From contig NC_062983.1 of the NCBI RefSeq assembly GCF_023078275.1, positions 6,007,001-6,071,000 on the forward strand: DNA of 64,000 bases, in the 5' to 3' direction. The DNA comes from Leguminivora glycinivorella (Eukaryota; Arthropoda; Insecta; Lepidoptera; Tortricidae). Under the pieces are notes generated by a model. That model searched no databases. It saw nothing but the letters and a program-made list of their open reading frames with translations, and was not told the origin of the DNA. Made by a program: the position numbers and the translations under genes. Below, piece by piece: positions 47,712 through 59,413 of the stretch; within the stretch, counting starts at the first letter, position 1, and each line of letters begins with the position of its first letter.

Positions 47712-50111
47712 ATAGGGAACTTAAGCTGTTTTGATATTTGAGCAAAGATGAGATGTGTGTTAAGTTTTGCGGTGTGCAAAGATGCGCATGCGATGATCGA
47801 TGGATGTCTGTTTTCGGATCAGGTTTCGGTTATTAATGGTTTTGGAATACGGTAGTGCCAATACTGCCAATGTTGATGTTTGTTTTTTAAACACCTTGTG
47901 TGTTTTTTGGAGGTTTTTTTGCGAATTATTAAAATGTGGCGACTAGCAACTGTTGATTATGATTTATTAGAATTATTAGTAAAGATGTATGTAGTTTGCT
48001 AATACTTCTTCTACTTGGATCATTATCAAAGCAGAAGAAGTATTAGGAAACTAGAAATTAAATACATTTAATTTAATGATTATTAGAGAATAAGAACACT
48101 GTATTTTGAATTTAGTTCTAGAAACGAAACGACTTTTCTGTCTGAAAGTTTTTTTTCCAATATTTTTTTTATTTACTTAAGTAAGTATTTATCAATTAAG
48201 TTGAACCATTAAGATTGAAGCGAAAGGAATAATGGGAATATTTAGCGAGTCCATCCAGGACTCGAACTTTACTTGTGACTTAGAACACCGGCCCAATAAA
48301 CATCCTATATTTTTTATAAGAACAAATTTCATTACAAAACTCTACTCCACACTAGCAATTTGACAAGTACCCTCGACAAGCCACAGAACCCCTCACCCTC
48401 AAGCCGCATCGATCTGCGCAGCTGCGCTCGCGCACGGGCGGATTACCGCCATTTTGGATCGATACTATTGAGTGTGGGCCTAGTTGGATTGTCTGTTGAG
48501 ATCTGTCAAGTAATAATCGATTTTTTTAGACATTTGTAATCAGATTGGTTTGATATATTTTGATGGATAATTACTACAAGCCAGTCTGTAACTTCCGATA
48601 ATAATGTTTGAGGATCACTTAAAATATACTTAATAGTATTAATATCTACATAATGAAGAATTTAGTATTTTTCTTACATACTAGGTAGGTACACAAAAAC
48701 TTGATAAACTTTTACAATCTAAAAAGACAACTGTGCTGCAAAACTACAGAATTTCATTACATCTGATTAGGTGTCCATTTGTCCAAACTTCAGCCCACAA
48801 CCTTTTTATCGTAACATTTAAATGTTGAAACATAAATTGATAACCGCAGCATCCACAACAAAACCACAGAAGGTAAAAAACTAAAAAAACAACCACCTGG
48901 TCGATTGTCTTAAGCGCCATGTTATGAAACCGTAGAAATTTGATACGCCCACTGCAACACCGGATCAAACAACATGTGTAGCGATCTTATCATCCACGTG
49001 CCTTCAATATACATTACACTTTCAACCATAATTCAAATGTGTATAAATTCTAAATCGTACACAACAGCTCTTCAGGGTAATACCGTCTTAAGACTACGAT
49101 CAAGATGGTTTAGATCTTCTATGCTTGAGAATACGATTCGATTTTGTTGAATGGAATTTTTACTACGATATAGTAGCGTAAGATCAGCTGAGCGGATGTT
49201 CCATTTGATGAGACGCAAAGTTAAAGAACACGTGTGCTTGAATTAATGTGAACTTTAATTCTTTACACGCAAGACTTGTGGACGCCGCAAAGAAAATGTT
49301 GCGATTCAGTTATTTCAAGACACCTATTGCCTTCTTAAAGGTGTTGGACTGTGAGCTTTAGGGTGTTTGAAATAAAGTTAAGAATATTAGAAGTTGCTTC
49401 TTTATTTTTTATTGCAGTATCTGATTGATCTTTTGATACAAAGTCGCAAGGTGTTTTGGTGCGATATTAATGCAGTTTTTTTTTTAAACAAATTTTGTAG
49501 GTCATTAACTTGTAAGTATGTACATTTTGTTATTGATTTTGAAGAGGAAGAGGATCTTGTCACAAAAATCAATATTATTATTCCCGAACCACTAATGTAA
49601 CCTTCAATAATCCCCGAACAAAAACCAAGGGTGGCAGGGCATATGGGCACGCGACCAGTAATAATATCTAAAAAATAATAATAAATCCGGGTGAGGAATA
49701 AAGAATTTCACCCCCTGTTCCCTTTATCTTGCAAACAGACTTGAATGGTAAGATAATAGGGGAGGCTCGCCCCTTCGGCGCGCAGGCGCAGGCGCACCTT
49801 TGCGTCGCGTGCGCTCGCGCATGGGGGAGCGTCGGCGGTGACGGTTGCGTTCAAATTTTTCGAACGCGTCTTGCGAATTTTGCGGCGTGCGTGATGCTGG
49901 ATATATCGTGATTATATTCATGGATATCCTAGTAAAAGCAATGAATTTTCTAATGTGATCATTATATGGAAATACAAAAATATTGTATGTGTGTATGTGA
50001 TTAGTTATATGGAAATACAAAAATATTTCGAGCAGATAAAGCGAATTTAGTAACATCACTATTCCACCTATTTGATTTCTCTTGGAGAAGCGGTATTTTA
50101 ACCTAATAAAA
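47712..50111. other. Intergenic, nothing recognised
   Basis: A CpG-rich patch at 49770-49890 (gcgcaggcgcaggcgcac) underlies the 131-residue minus-strand ORF at 49724-50119. Its Arg-rich end comes from that composition, so no gene is called. Confidence 0.4.
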
Positions 50112-50121
50112 TTATACATGT

Positions 50122-50445
50122 TATGGTGGCCTAGCGGTAAGAGCGTGCGACTTTCAACCCAAAGGTCGCGGGTTCGAACCCCGGCTCGTACTAATGAGTT
50201 TTTCAGAACTTATGTGCGAAATGTCATTCGTAATTTGCCAGTCGCTTTTCGGTGAAGGAAAACATCGTGAGGAAATCGGACTAATTCCAATAAGGCCTAG
50301 TTACCCTTCGGGTTGAAAGGTCAGATGGCAGTCGCTTTCGTAAAACTAGTGCCTACGCCAAATCTTGGAATTAGTTGTCAAAGCGGACCCCAGGCTCCCA
50401 TGAGCCGTGGAAAATGCCGGGATAACGCAAGGAGGATGATGAAAG
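50122..50445 (+). mobile_element. tRNA-derived lepidopteran SINE, full length
   Basis: Same family as 896 and 20825, with an A-box region gtggcctagcggtaag, the B box gggttcgaacccc and a complete body. It is flanked by a 10-bp duplication with one mismatch (50112-50121 and 50446-50455). Confidence 0.9.
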
Positions 50446-50455
50446 TTATAAATGT

Positions 50456-52492
50456 CAAATTTTATTTCAATTTTCGTTTTCTAAATTGTGCATGAAAATA
50501 GCTAAGTTCCGTTCGCATATACAGGGTGTAAACCTAATACAGGCGAACCTCTTAACGGTGGTGAGTACAGGACATAAAAAATGTAATTAGATAACAAATT
50601 AATTCGGCCCGCAACGTAATGCAAACACACTCGCCTTAAACGCTCGTTGAAAGTTGTCATGGTCGCGCGACGGCGATGCAACGCATACGAAATCAAACCT
50701 TATCGATATGGAAGTATGAGACGCGACGGCGACGGTCGCGCGACTGTCACGCGACTGTCACGCGACCGTCGCCCACGCAAGACACGGTGTAACTCAAAAA
50801 CACCTCTTAATTTATGATAACAATATTGAATCATATGCCTGGTTTCATTTATCGCCCTTATTAAGTTTACGCGCTGTATACTTTTCGATTGCCGAGTTTA
50901 GTAGGTACGGCTGTTTTTATTGACACGGCCCAATCTCAAATACTCTCCAGACACCCAACCAAAAATCATTACCTTAACCGACAGCCGAAAAAGCGTTCGC
51001 AAATCGAAAGCCAATTACTCCATAAAAGGAACCAAAGGACTTTGAGCCAGATACGCTTTGTGTACCTTTGATTACCTCTACGACCGTGCTAGGTCCACAC
51101 GCCGTATGTATACTATGGGCTCGTATGAGATACGCCGTTCTGGCCTAGCATGGTGGACAGCGTATGAAACCGAAGACAATGTGCCATAGTAAAAGGACGC
51201 ATTACTTTTTGTTCATGCTTTTTTCTGTCTGTTGGCAATGATTTTAATATTTGAATGTTAGGTTCGTGCAAAGGTGTTGTTATTGAGAGAGAGACTTGTA
51301 AAATGTGGAATAGCGTATTTTGTATTTCATTATAATTAATGTAAGTAATTCAAAATTTCCTGCACAATATTTTTCTCCCGACATTGAAAGAAGAGAAGAT
51401 TACTCCACAGGACTTGAAATGAATTGGTGAAATGGAAACATAACATATACATACCTAGGTAGTACAAATTGAATGTGAAGGTATCTTTGCAAATATGGGC
51501 AATGCAAGTTTCTTAATTACGTTACCGTTTACTCGAAAACAAATGATAAATTTCAAGTCTTTTTGACAATCATTTCACTGTGAAACAAATAGAAACAGAA
51601 GACTACCGAGCCCCTATAAAACCAAATCGATCAGCTTAACCACCAAGATTAACAAACAACCTAGAACCACTTCTAAAACAGCTTATAACCCTACTAAAAC
51701 ACGTCACTTAAGCCCTTCTTTCTCCGTTAAAAACATCGATTGTATAGAAAGGGTGCACCTTTGAGACTCGTGCGCCGGCAGATGCGAGTTGGTGACACCT
51801 TGTGATAACTGTACTAGTGAAAGTATTGTGTGTCATCGGACTTATTTGTTGCATTTCCAGTTGGCTGAACTTATATTATCAGCTACCCGGAGGCATGTAA
51901 TGTGTCTTATATTCCATTCTAACTTGAATTTAATCGTTGACACGTACAAATTTGTTTTTTTTAGCAAAGTTTGCTATCATGGCAGCTAAACTAAGACTTA
52001 TAGAGAAAATAAATACGCTAAAGAGTCCAAAGGCAAGGGGAATACTTCAGTTTTCTTCAATTCAGTTCAGATTCCTTAAAACACATTTTAAACTTTTTAT
52101 AAACGACCTTATTAGAAGAAGTTCCGTGTAGCCTCTTTCAGTCAATAACCTAATATTTTTTTTTTAAGTACTAAATTATTTATTTCTCAAAATGTGTATT
52201 GACGTGATATCATTCTTATAAAAAATACATGTAGATAATATTTATTTACAAAAAAACCTAATATTGCTAGTGCTGTATAGAATTTTCCGTTCTTTGTGCA
52301 AAAAGAACATCAACTTCTTACAACATTGAAGAAATCAAAAAAATAATGTTACTATGTTGCATGCAGAGCTATGTCACTATGTCTACTCTTTCTTGGGTCA
52401 AGATACTCAAAATATTTTTGCAATATCATAAGAACACCTTGCGGTGCACTATCGATACGTTTGAATCACTGTTTATAGTGTTTATGTATGAC
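50456..52492. other. Intergenic, nothing recognised
   Basis: A short CpG-rich tract at 50731-50768 repeats cgcgactgtca. Several 60-66-residue ORFs show no motif. Confidence 0.45.
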
Positions 52493-52508
52493 ACAACTGC
52501 TATGACAC

Positions 52509-53451
52509 GGGATACCCCCATTTGCCAGAATTTCATTTGCCATAATTTTATTTGCCATCCTATTCAACAATCATAATATTGTTTCTCATAACATCTTATG
52601 CCATAATCATTGTTTACTATATTAATCTAGTGCCAGAAACTTTGTTTCCTATAAAGTCAGTTTCCATAATGTCATTTGTCAGAATCATCGAAATCCGTAA
52701 TTACCACATTCCATACCATCATTTGTCATACAAATTAGCGTCCAGAAAAGTCAATTTCCATAATGTGCTTTGGCAGAATCGAAAACTACTATAATAGGTA
52801 CTAGAAGGACTAGAGAATGAAACTGCTATCAGAAAGTAGGTTAGGTTAGGTTAGAACTGTAACCCCCTGGAAAATGAAACTGCTATCAGAAAGTAGGTTA
52901 GGTTAGGTTAGAACTGTGAACCTCTGGAAAAGGAAACTGCTTGAAAAGTAGGTTAGGTTAGGTTAGAACTGTGACCCCCCGGAAAATGAAAATACTATCA
53001 GACATCAGACAGTAGGTTAGGTTAGGTTAGAACTGCGACCCCCTGGAAAATGAAACTGCTATCAGAAAGTAGGTTAGGTTAGGTTAAAACTGTGACCTCC
53101 TGGAGAATGAAACTGCTGGAAAAGTAGGTTAGGTTAGGTTAGAACTGTGACCCCTGGAAAATGAAACTGCTATCAGAAAGTAGGTTAGGTTAGGTAATAA
53201 TATGGGCAACAATTAATATGGCAATAATTGCTTATGGCATTTGAATATTCTATGAAACCATATTATTGCACTTAATAATATGGCTAACAAATAGTATGGC
53301 ATTGTATGATTATGGAAGGTAATATTCGGATAAACAACGAGTATGTCATATGATTTTTATGGTAAACAAATCATTCGGGCAAATGAAATTCAGGCAAGTT
53401 AGATTCGGGCAAATGAATATTATGTTAAATGACTGTCGGGCAAACAATAGA
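52509..53451. mobile_element. Foldback-type element with TTAGG-bearing core
   Basis: The left arm (about 300 bp) is built of degenerate atttgccataat words. The right arm (about 255 bp) holds the inverted words (attatgg, gggcaaatga). The core is a tandem array (52814-53195). A direct repeat of 16 bp with one mismatch, acaac-t/c-gctatgacac, lies exactly at both edges (52493-52508 and 53451-53466), giving an outer boundary and showing that the composite inserted as a unit. No transposase is present. The superfamily is unknown; the duplication is long for most DNA transposons. Confidence 0.75.
52814..53195 (+). repeat. Seven tandem units of ~57 bp with (TTAGG)2-3
   Basis: Unit starts (gaaactgc) at 52819, 52876, 52933, 52988, 53052, 53109 and 53163. 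Each unit has gtaggttaggttaggtta, then aactgtgacccc and ggaaaatgaaactgctatca. TTAGG is the telomeric repeat of most insects, but short taggttagg runs also occur inside ordinary repeats. Confidence 0.9.
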
Positions 53452-53484
53452 CAACCGCTATGACACAGCCAAATTTGTACTCAA

Positions 53485-53624
53485 CCGGCGTATTATGATT
53501 CCAATTTTATCACTTATCCACGTGTATAAAGCATCCGTCACGCTTTGGTAAGTATGTCAGTGTGAGAGTGACAGTTGTCTTATCCACGTGGACAAGTGAT
53601 AAAATTGTAAGCATGATACGCCGG
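53485..53624. mobile_element. MITE with ccggcgtat TIRs
   Basis: ccggcgtattatgattccaa onward pairs with its complement ending at 53624. Arms are about 45 bp with a few mismatches and include ttttatcactt and tccacgtg. Non-coding, with a short spacer. Confidence 0.8.
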
Positions 53625-54036
53625 CAGGTAGGTAATTAATCGTAAACGTTTATCGGTTCTTCGATAAAAGTACCAAAAATCATTTATCTATCTCCAATGA
53701 CAACGGAACCAGAAAAAACTGAAGATGCTCTCAAAGATTTGCACCTTTCTCGAAAGAGTTCTTTGTACTCCTCCACCTTGCGAACATATGCTGCCCGCAT
53801 GGGCCCAGTTTTTGCTATGCCATTCTTGATTGAACATTTGCTATGAAAATTGGGGCATTTGTATGAAAAAATACGCAGAAGCGTGAATGATCGGTTATTT
53901 ATCTAAATTTAATCGGAGTCGATTAACGAACTATCGATTCTTGGCTATTATCGATTAAAAGTATGTTGGTTTATGTTAAGCTTACCCTTGAATACTTAAA
54001 AATAAATAAAACTTTGAATAACGCGATTGTCTTTTG
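53625..54036. other. Intergenic, nothing recognised
   Basis: No feature that I can support. Confidence 0.5.
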
Positions 54037-54225
54037 TTTTTAACCCCGGCGACCCAAAAACAACAGTATGTTATAAGTTTGACGTGTTGTCTGTGTGCGT
54101 GTCTACCTGTAGAATCGTAGCTTACGAACGGATGATCCGATTTAGATTTCGTATTTTTTGTTCGAAAGCTGAATTAGTCGATAGTGTTCTTCGCCATCTT
54201 TGATGAAATTGGGTCCACTATTTGT
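54037..54225 (-). repeat. Interspersed repeat, diverged minus-strand copy 3
   Basis: Reverse-complemented it carries acttataacatactg, ggatcatccgttcgtaagct and ctaattcagctttcgaac in the same order as 44962-45187. Confidence 0.6.
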
Positions 54226-55728
54226 TGTTATTAGCTACTAAGGTTTCCGATTCGTTTGCGTCAATTGCTATTTTATTGTAACTTTAGGTAGGTATAATAA
54301 TAGTAACGTTTCCCTAAACAATATAATCGATATGAATTATCAAACGAATTGGAATGTAATCGAAATTCATATCCATATTCGGTGACATATTCGCGCTGCA
54401 CGGTCAATTATATCAAGGTCGCTGCTTACTAATTATATGAATGGGTGTCAACACACCCCACTATACTCTATTCATCGGGTTGTTCCATTCATAGTTTTAG
54501 CCCGACTAGTTATCTATACTCTAATTAATGTTTCCTAAACACTGTTTAGAATTTTCAGAAAAATATTACTTAACCTCGCATTTTTTACTCTTTGTGTAGT
54601 GATATTACTAATAAAATAAGGTAATGGCGCCTAAGATGGCCCATTATCATTTTTATTTTTCCTGTTTTTTTTAAATACTTATAAACTTGTAACTCTTGTA
54701 AGTTAGTCTATGTAAGTGGACATAATATAAGCTCATTCACGAATGAAATATTTCCAATGGAAAAGCTTAAGAACCTGTGTTTTTTTTTCAAAAAAATATT
54801 TTATACTTACATAACAATGTATGTACATGTAACCAAATTCATCATGATAACTCATGGTCTAATGACAGTCAACTAAAAAATCAATAACTATTCCGAATAA
54901 GAATCAATATCGCACAATTCTTATAAGTATTATTCCCTTTAACTTCAAAAGCAAAAAAGTGTAAGTACATTTGTGGGCCATACACACTTAGTGCTTTATT
55001 TAGGAGGTCATTTCAACCCCTAAGTTTGGACCCCATCTGGTGAGAACATAGTGACATTTGGTGGGCCTTAATCGTAGTGTAAGGGCCTTTTAATCGGTTC
55101 CGTGGTACGTTATGAATGTTTAAATATGTACATTTATTTTTGTATTGGATAATATACATACTTGTATTGTGATATATCAGGTGTCTTTTTGAAAACATTT
55201 AAATATTTTTAATTTAATTTTCAATTAATCGTAAAAAAAATAAAAATCGTATAGTGAGTAAAGTTATTATCTCTTACTATTTGTTACAAAAGTGTATATC
55301 TGTTTGGGTAAAATGCCCCTGATGTAAAATAACTGTAAAATTAAATATTACGTGATTATAAGATGTAGATTTTCCTCGAGAGGTAGCGGGAAATTCTTTT
55401 ATATATAATAACCTTTTTTTACATACCCTGGTAATGATTTATCCTCCTGGATCCCTAGCAAATTTTTGTGCTTTTGAATTTAGAACTTTCTTATATTCTT
55501 GTAAAAGTTAAAACTTAACATTTGCAGGGTTTTTCGGACTATCCCCGTCCTATAACAGCAAAATGTAAAACAAAAGCAAAACCATCATGTATCGCGACCA
55601 CATTCCTCAAGAAAATAACATATTCCTCCTCTTTCCATTCACATGTGTAACAAAGAAGCCACCAATGAGCATCGAACGCCTACCGGACGCGCGGCACGCG
55701 CCAACAGGCCGGATAACATATAATTACC
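54226..55728. other. Intergenic, nothing recognised
   Basis: AT-rich sequence with no repeat or gene that I can support. Confidence 0.5.
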
Positions 55729-56090
55729 GATCTGTCATAAGATACGAAGAAAATGGCAAGTGGTATCACTTGCCATATCCTTTGCTTCCACTTGCTATTT
55801 CCTTTTTATATTGTATAAGGATTGTATTGTATGTTTTGATCGTGTGATTCCGGTTTTTTTTAATTCGATTGTAATTTGAATAAATTGTATTTTGAGACTG
55901 TATTACGAATTACGATGCACTGGAATATTAAAGGCGATAACTGATCTGTCATAAGATACGAAAAAGTGGCAAGTGGTATTATTTTCTATTTGCTTTGGTC
56001 TCACTTATCAATTTCTTTTATATTGTATTAGGGTTTGTGTGCTTTTTGTGTATTTTAATACCGGTTTTTTATTCTAATGTAATGGCACTT
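55729..56090 (+). repeat. Diverged direct duplication, period 214 bp
   Basis: gatctgtcataagatacgaa at 55729 and 55943, then ggcaagtggtat, cttttatattgta and ccggttttttt in both. The first copy includes a small hairpin, atggcaagtg / cacttgccat. Confidence 0.75.
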
Positions 56091-56451
56091 TGTTGTACCA
56101 CACTGCAATCTATATTTTTGAAGTTTTTGGAAGGAACTAATTAGAAACATTATTTAATATTAAGAGTTATTATTATTTATAGTGTGTATGTATATTGAAA
56201 TACACCTGTATTTAGAAAATTCTGAATTAAACTATACCATTGTTTTTTTTAATTAGATAAAATTTGTTTTTGCACATTTTACGTAATTATGTATTTGTCT
56301 AAATTAGGTATATTCTTTAAAGTAACAAATAAATCCCTACTTTGTTTTCTTTTTAAACGTCAAAAGATAGGTACAATATCATACAAAACATAGTGCAACG
56401 CATCTTACTTTAACTAGAAGCCTAAAAAAAGCCAATAGAACTGAAAAATAT

Positions 56452-56681
56452 CATCATCATCCTCCATGCGTTATCCCGGCATTTGCCGCGGCTCATAGGA
56501 GCCTGGGGTCCGCTTTGACAACTAATCCCAAGATTTGGTGTAGGCATTATTTTTACGAAAGCGACTGCCATCTGACCTCCCAACCGCTACCGCTTAGTCC
56601 TGCCTTCACGAAAATGACCGGCAAATATCGCATGTATTGCTTTTTTCGAACCCGCGACCTCCGGATTGGAAGTCGCACAAG
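56452..56681 (-). mobile_element. SINE, minus strand, 5'-truncated
   Basis: Complement of the SINE body. The 3' end lies at about 56452 (catcctccatgcgttatccc) and the head at about 56650 (cccgcgacctccggattgga). The A box is missing and the B box is damaged. A short aaaaatat duplication may flank it. Confidence 0.8.
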
Positions 56682-57130
56682 TTAAAAATATATACATACT
56701 TAATTAAATAACCAGTCATCTTTTGTCCAGACGTAATTAAACCTTTATAACATCTACTACCGGCAGCGGAACATATTACCCACGTGCCCTACCGTGACTA
56801 CCGGAACCGTCCCATTACTGGCGCACTTACCTTCATAACCAGTGTGACTTGACCTAGGCGTCTTCATAAAATGTTTGTACCCTGAGGTGGTACTTATAGT
56901 GGTTTGACAGATTTTTACTGCTTTGGTGTAGGGAATGGTGGTGGCGATATGGTCCTGCGAACATCCTGTGGGCTTTTATCGTGGAATGAAAGTTTAGACA
57001 TGGTCTTGGTGGACCACTTATTTTTGTTGGTGCGTGCTAAAGTATGGAGTTAAATAAAAAGTAAAACGAAGAGGATTAAAAAAAAATCTCAATAAATAAT
57101 CTGTGGGTACAAATTCAAATGGTTTCCATA
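56682..57130. other. Intergenic, nothing recognised
   Basis: No feature that I can support. Confidence 0.5.
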
Positions 57131-57235
57131 ATTTATTTATAATTTATTTAAACTTTATTGCACAAAAGACAAACTTAATGTACAAAAGGCGAACTTAATG
57201 CCATGTGGCATTCTCTACCAGTCAACCTTAAGGCA
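57131..57235 (-). mobile_element. LINE 3' tail, minus strand
   Basis: Reverse-complemented it reads gttgactggtagagaatgcc, then attaagttcgccttttgtac and caataaagtttaaataaa. This is the usual form of a lepidopteran LINE 3' UTR end. Confidence 0.65.
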
Positions 57236-57348
57236 AGGCAGTGGAATTCCTTGCCGGCGGCTACCCGGCAACCTTCAAATCAAGAGTGAACAGGCATCTT
57301 CTGTCGCGACAGGCGCGAATATCTAATGCCACAATACGAATTTCCTAG
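57236..57348 (+). pseudogene. LINE pol C-terminus relic, frameshifted
   Basis: One frame reads RQWNSLPAATR. After a shift near 57274 another frame reads FKSRVNRHLLSRQARIS to a stop at 57346. Both are parts of the closing motif of LINE polyproteins, so at least one indel broke the frame. It points away from the minus-strand tail next to it. Confidence 0.65.
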
Positions 57349-57663
57349 CGGCAACACTGAACAGCGCCCTCGTGGGTGGAACTGTGGTAAGTTATTCCAA
57401 CGTGGCAAGTAGTAAGGTTAAACCCGGTATGGCGCGAAGCGTGCGAGTGCATGAAAGTGTAAGATACAGTGAGGAAGCCCACAGCTGTCCTGAGTCGTCT
57501 AAAGCTAAGTATTTTATGTTACTTGGTGCTCGCAGTGGTGGTATGGTTTCTCTATGCAATGATCTCCTTAATAGAAGAACAGTAAGTTCGTATGAGTTTA
57601 GCTTGCCACGGAACCTGCCGTGGAAGCTATTCCTGAGACCATCTTAGGTAAGGCAGACTAGGT

Positions 57664-57896
57664 TTCTCTGTCTGGGTAAGACTTGACGTGCCCCAGCTCT
57701 CAACTCTGTCTGGGTAAGACTTGACGTGCCCCAGCTCTCAACTCTGTCTGGGTAAGACTTGACGTGCCCCAGCTCTCAACTCTGTCTGGGTAAGACTTGA
57801 CGTGCCCCAGCTCTCAACTCTGTCTGGGTAAGACTTGACGTGCCCCAGCTTTCAACTCCACCTGGGTAGACTTGACGTGCCCCAGCGTGCGAGAGC
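57664..57896 (+). repeat. 38-bp tandem array, five units plus a degenerate one
   Basis: The unit holds tctgggtaagacttgacgtg and ccccagctctcaactctg. Starts at 57671, 57709, 57747, 57785 and 57823 give an exact 38-bp period. The sixth unit, near 57862, is diverged and leads into a GC-rich region. The first four units look identical, so amplification is recent. It might be the promoter array of a LINE 5' UTR, which I cannot show. Confidence 0.9.
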
Positions 57897-59405
57897 CGTG
57901 GCGGCTTCGGCAGCCCGGCTAGAGGTGTGTCGATGTGCGGCAGTATACCTCGGCTCGGATGTTAGGCGTCCGAGTTATCCGACCTTTGACGTGTCGGCGG
58001 ACTCCCCGCGGGGGGGGGTCCTTTGAACCTTCGTCTGGCCGGGTAAGATGGTTCTCCTTTGCTGTAGAGATAATCGTATATGTATAGTAGGTGATGGTTG
58101 TATGAGAATACCATATTCATGAGCAATTAAACCCACAGATCTCGGTGGTATACAACTAGCCGCCATAAGTAAAGCGAAGCAGATTGAAGCTCCCCTGGCC
58201 CAGGAGAAGTGGATCAGAGAGAGCGAGGACAAAGAATCCTTCATAGGAGATGAAGGTATGTATGCTAAGCATTCTGTTACCCCTACACCCCCACATTAAT
58301 ATATTAGTGGCCGCCTTTCCCCTTTTACGGTCTTATTTATATACCGTACGTGGTTGGGGGAGAGTCGGCCACAATGGTGGTTAATGCTGGGATCCAGCAG
58401 ATAAAGAATCAAGGCTTATAATATAAATAAAGAATGCAAGGCATACATTTTCAATATAATCAGACATCTTTACTAACAGAAATCATAGATGGCGCTACTG
58501 GTAACAGAAGCTGCGAGATATTATTTTATGCGAATATGTTTGAAGTGTTTTCTTACGAAGTCTGGTTCGGCATTAATTTAGGCTCGTTTAAATAAAGAGG
58601 CTGGCATTTGTATTTATTAATTGAAGATAATTTGAGTAAATAAGTCATATTTTATATTTTGCGTAACAAGCGGAATATCAATTGTACGGAATGTACGGAG
58701 TACCAACTTGAAGAAATTGCATCATGGTGGCCGGAAACAGAACGATTACGTTTCCGTTATGGATGTATTTATGATTTATTTTACAATTAGAATGTAGTTG
58801 TAAATTATCAGGAAGAATATTCAGAGATAAAAATAAATAAAAAATATTGGAGCATTTGTCTGTATTTATCAAGTATGATATTCATTAATTTAATTTTAAG
58901 AGAAATACCATTGTGTAATAGTGCCTTCGTGTTACCAACATAACCGCAAGAATAGGCTACGCAAGGCGTCTAGTAATGGTGCCAGATGAGGGCAGGTGTT
59001 GCTACACTAAGAAGATTACCCACAAAATCGACGGAAATGTACGGATTGTCGGGATTATCAAGATAACTAAAGAAGATGAAGAAATCGGTTACAAAACGGA
59101 TTCGACTTGGAAAATTTATGCAAGAACTAATTTTCCAATTAGACGGTTAGACAATTAAGTTATAACAAGCTGTGCCTAGATATAAGTAGGTAACCTATTC
59201 AATTTTATGACATATTAATTGTTTAATATATTGAAAAATTGGCTGATTTATAGGAGTATAATAAGAAGACAAATAATAGTCGTAATAACTAATAAGTATC
59301 TTATAGGAAATATGCGCGTAGTAAAGACGGGTTTGAACTCTATATTTTACTTCGTATGTTTTCTTTTTACTTTAGAATTATAAATTTAGTTTTAAGAATT
59401 CGGGT
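57897..59405. other. Intergenic; GC-rich part possibly a retroelement leader
   Basis: 57897-58025 is GC-rich with a g-run (gcgggggggggtc). A gtaagat donor-like site follows, and gatgaag|gtatgt at 58257 is another. No coding frame is supported. Confidence 0.4.
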
Positions 59406-59413
59406 GTATGGCT

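Noticed and set aside
49724..50119. 131-residue minus-strand ORF as a gene
   Set aside because: The Arg-rich end follows from a CpG-rich patch, the rest is AT-rich without motif, and there is no supporting structure.
52814..53195. Interstitial telomere or chromosome end
   Set aside because: TTAGG occurs in runs of only two or three inside a longer unit, within a bounded insertion, so it is not a telomeric array.
57664..57896. CRISPR array
   Set aside because: The units are contiguous with no unique spacers and the genome is eukaryotic. It is a plain tandem repeat.
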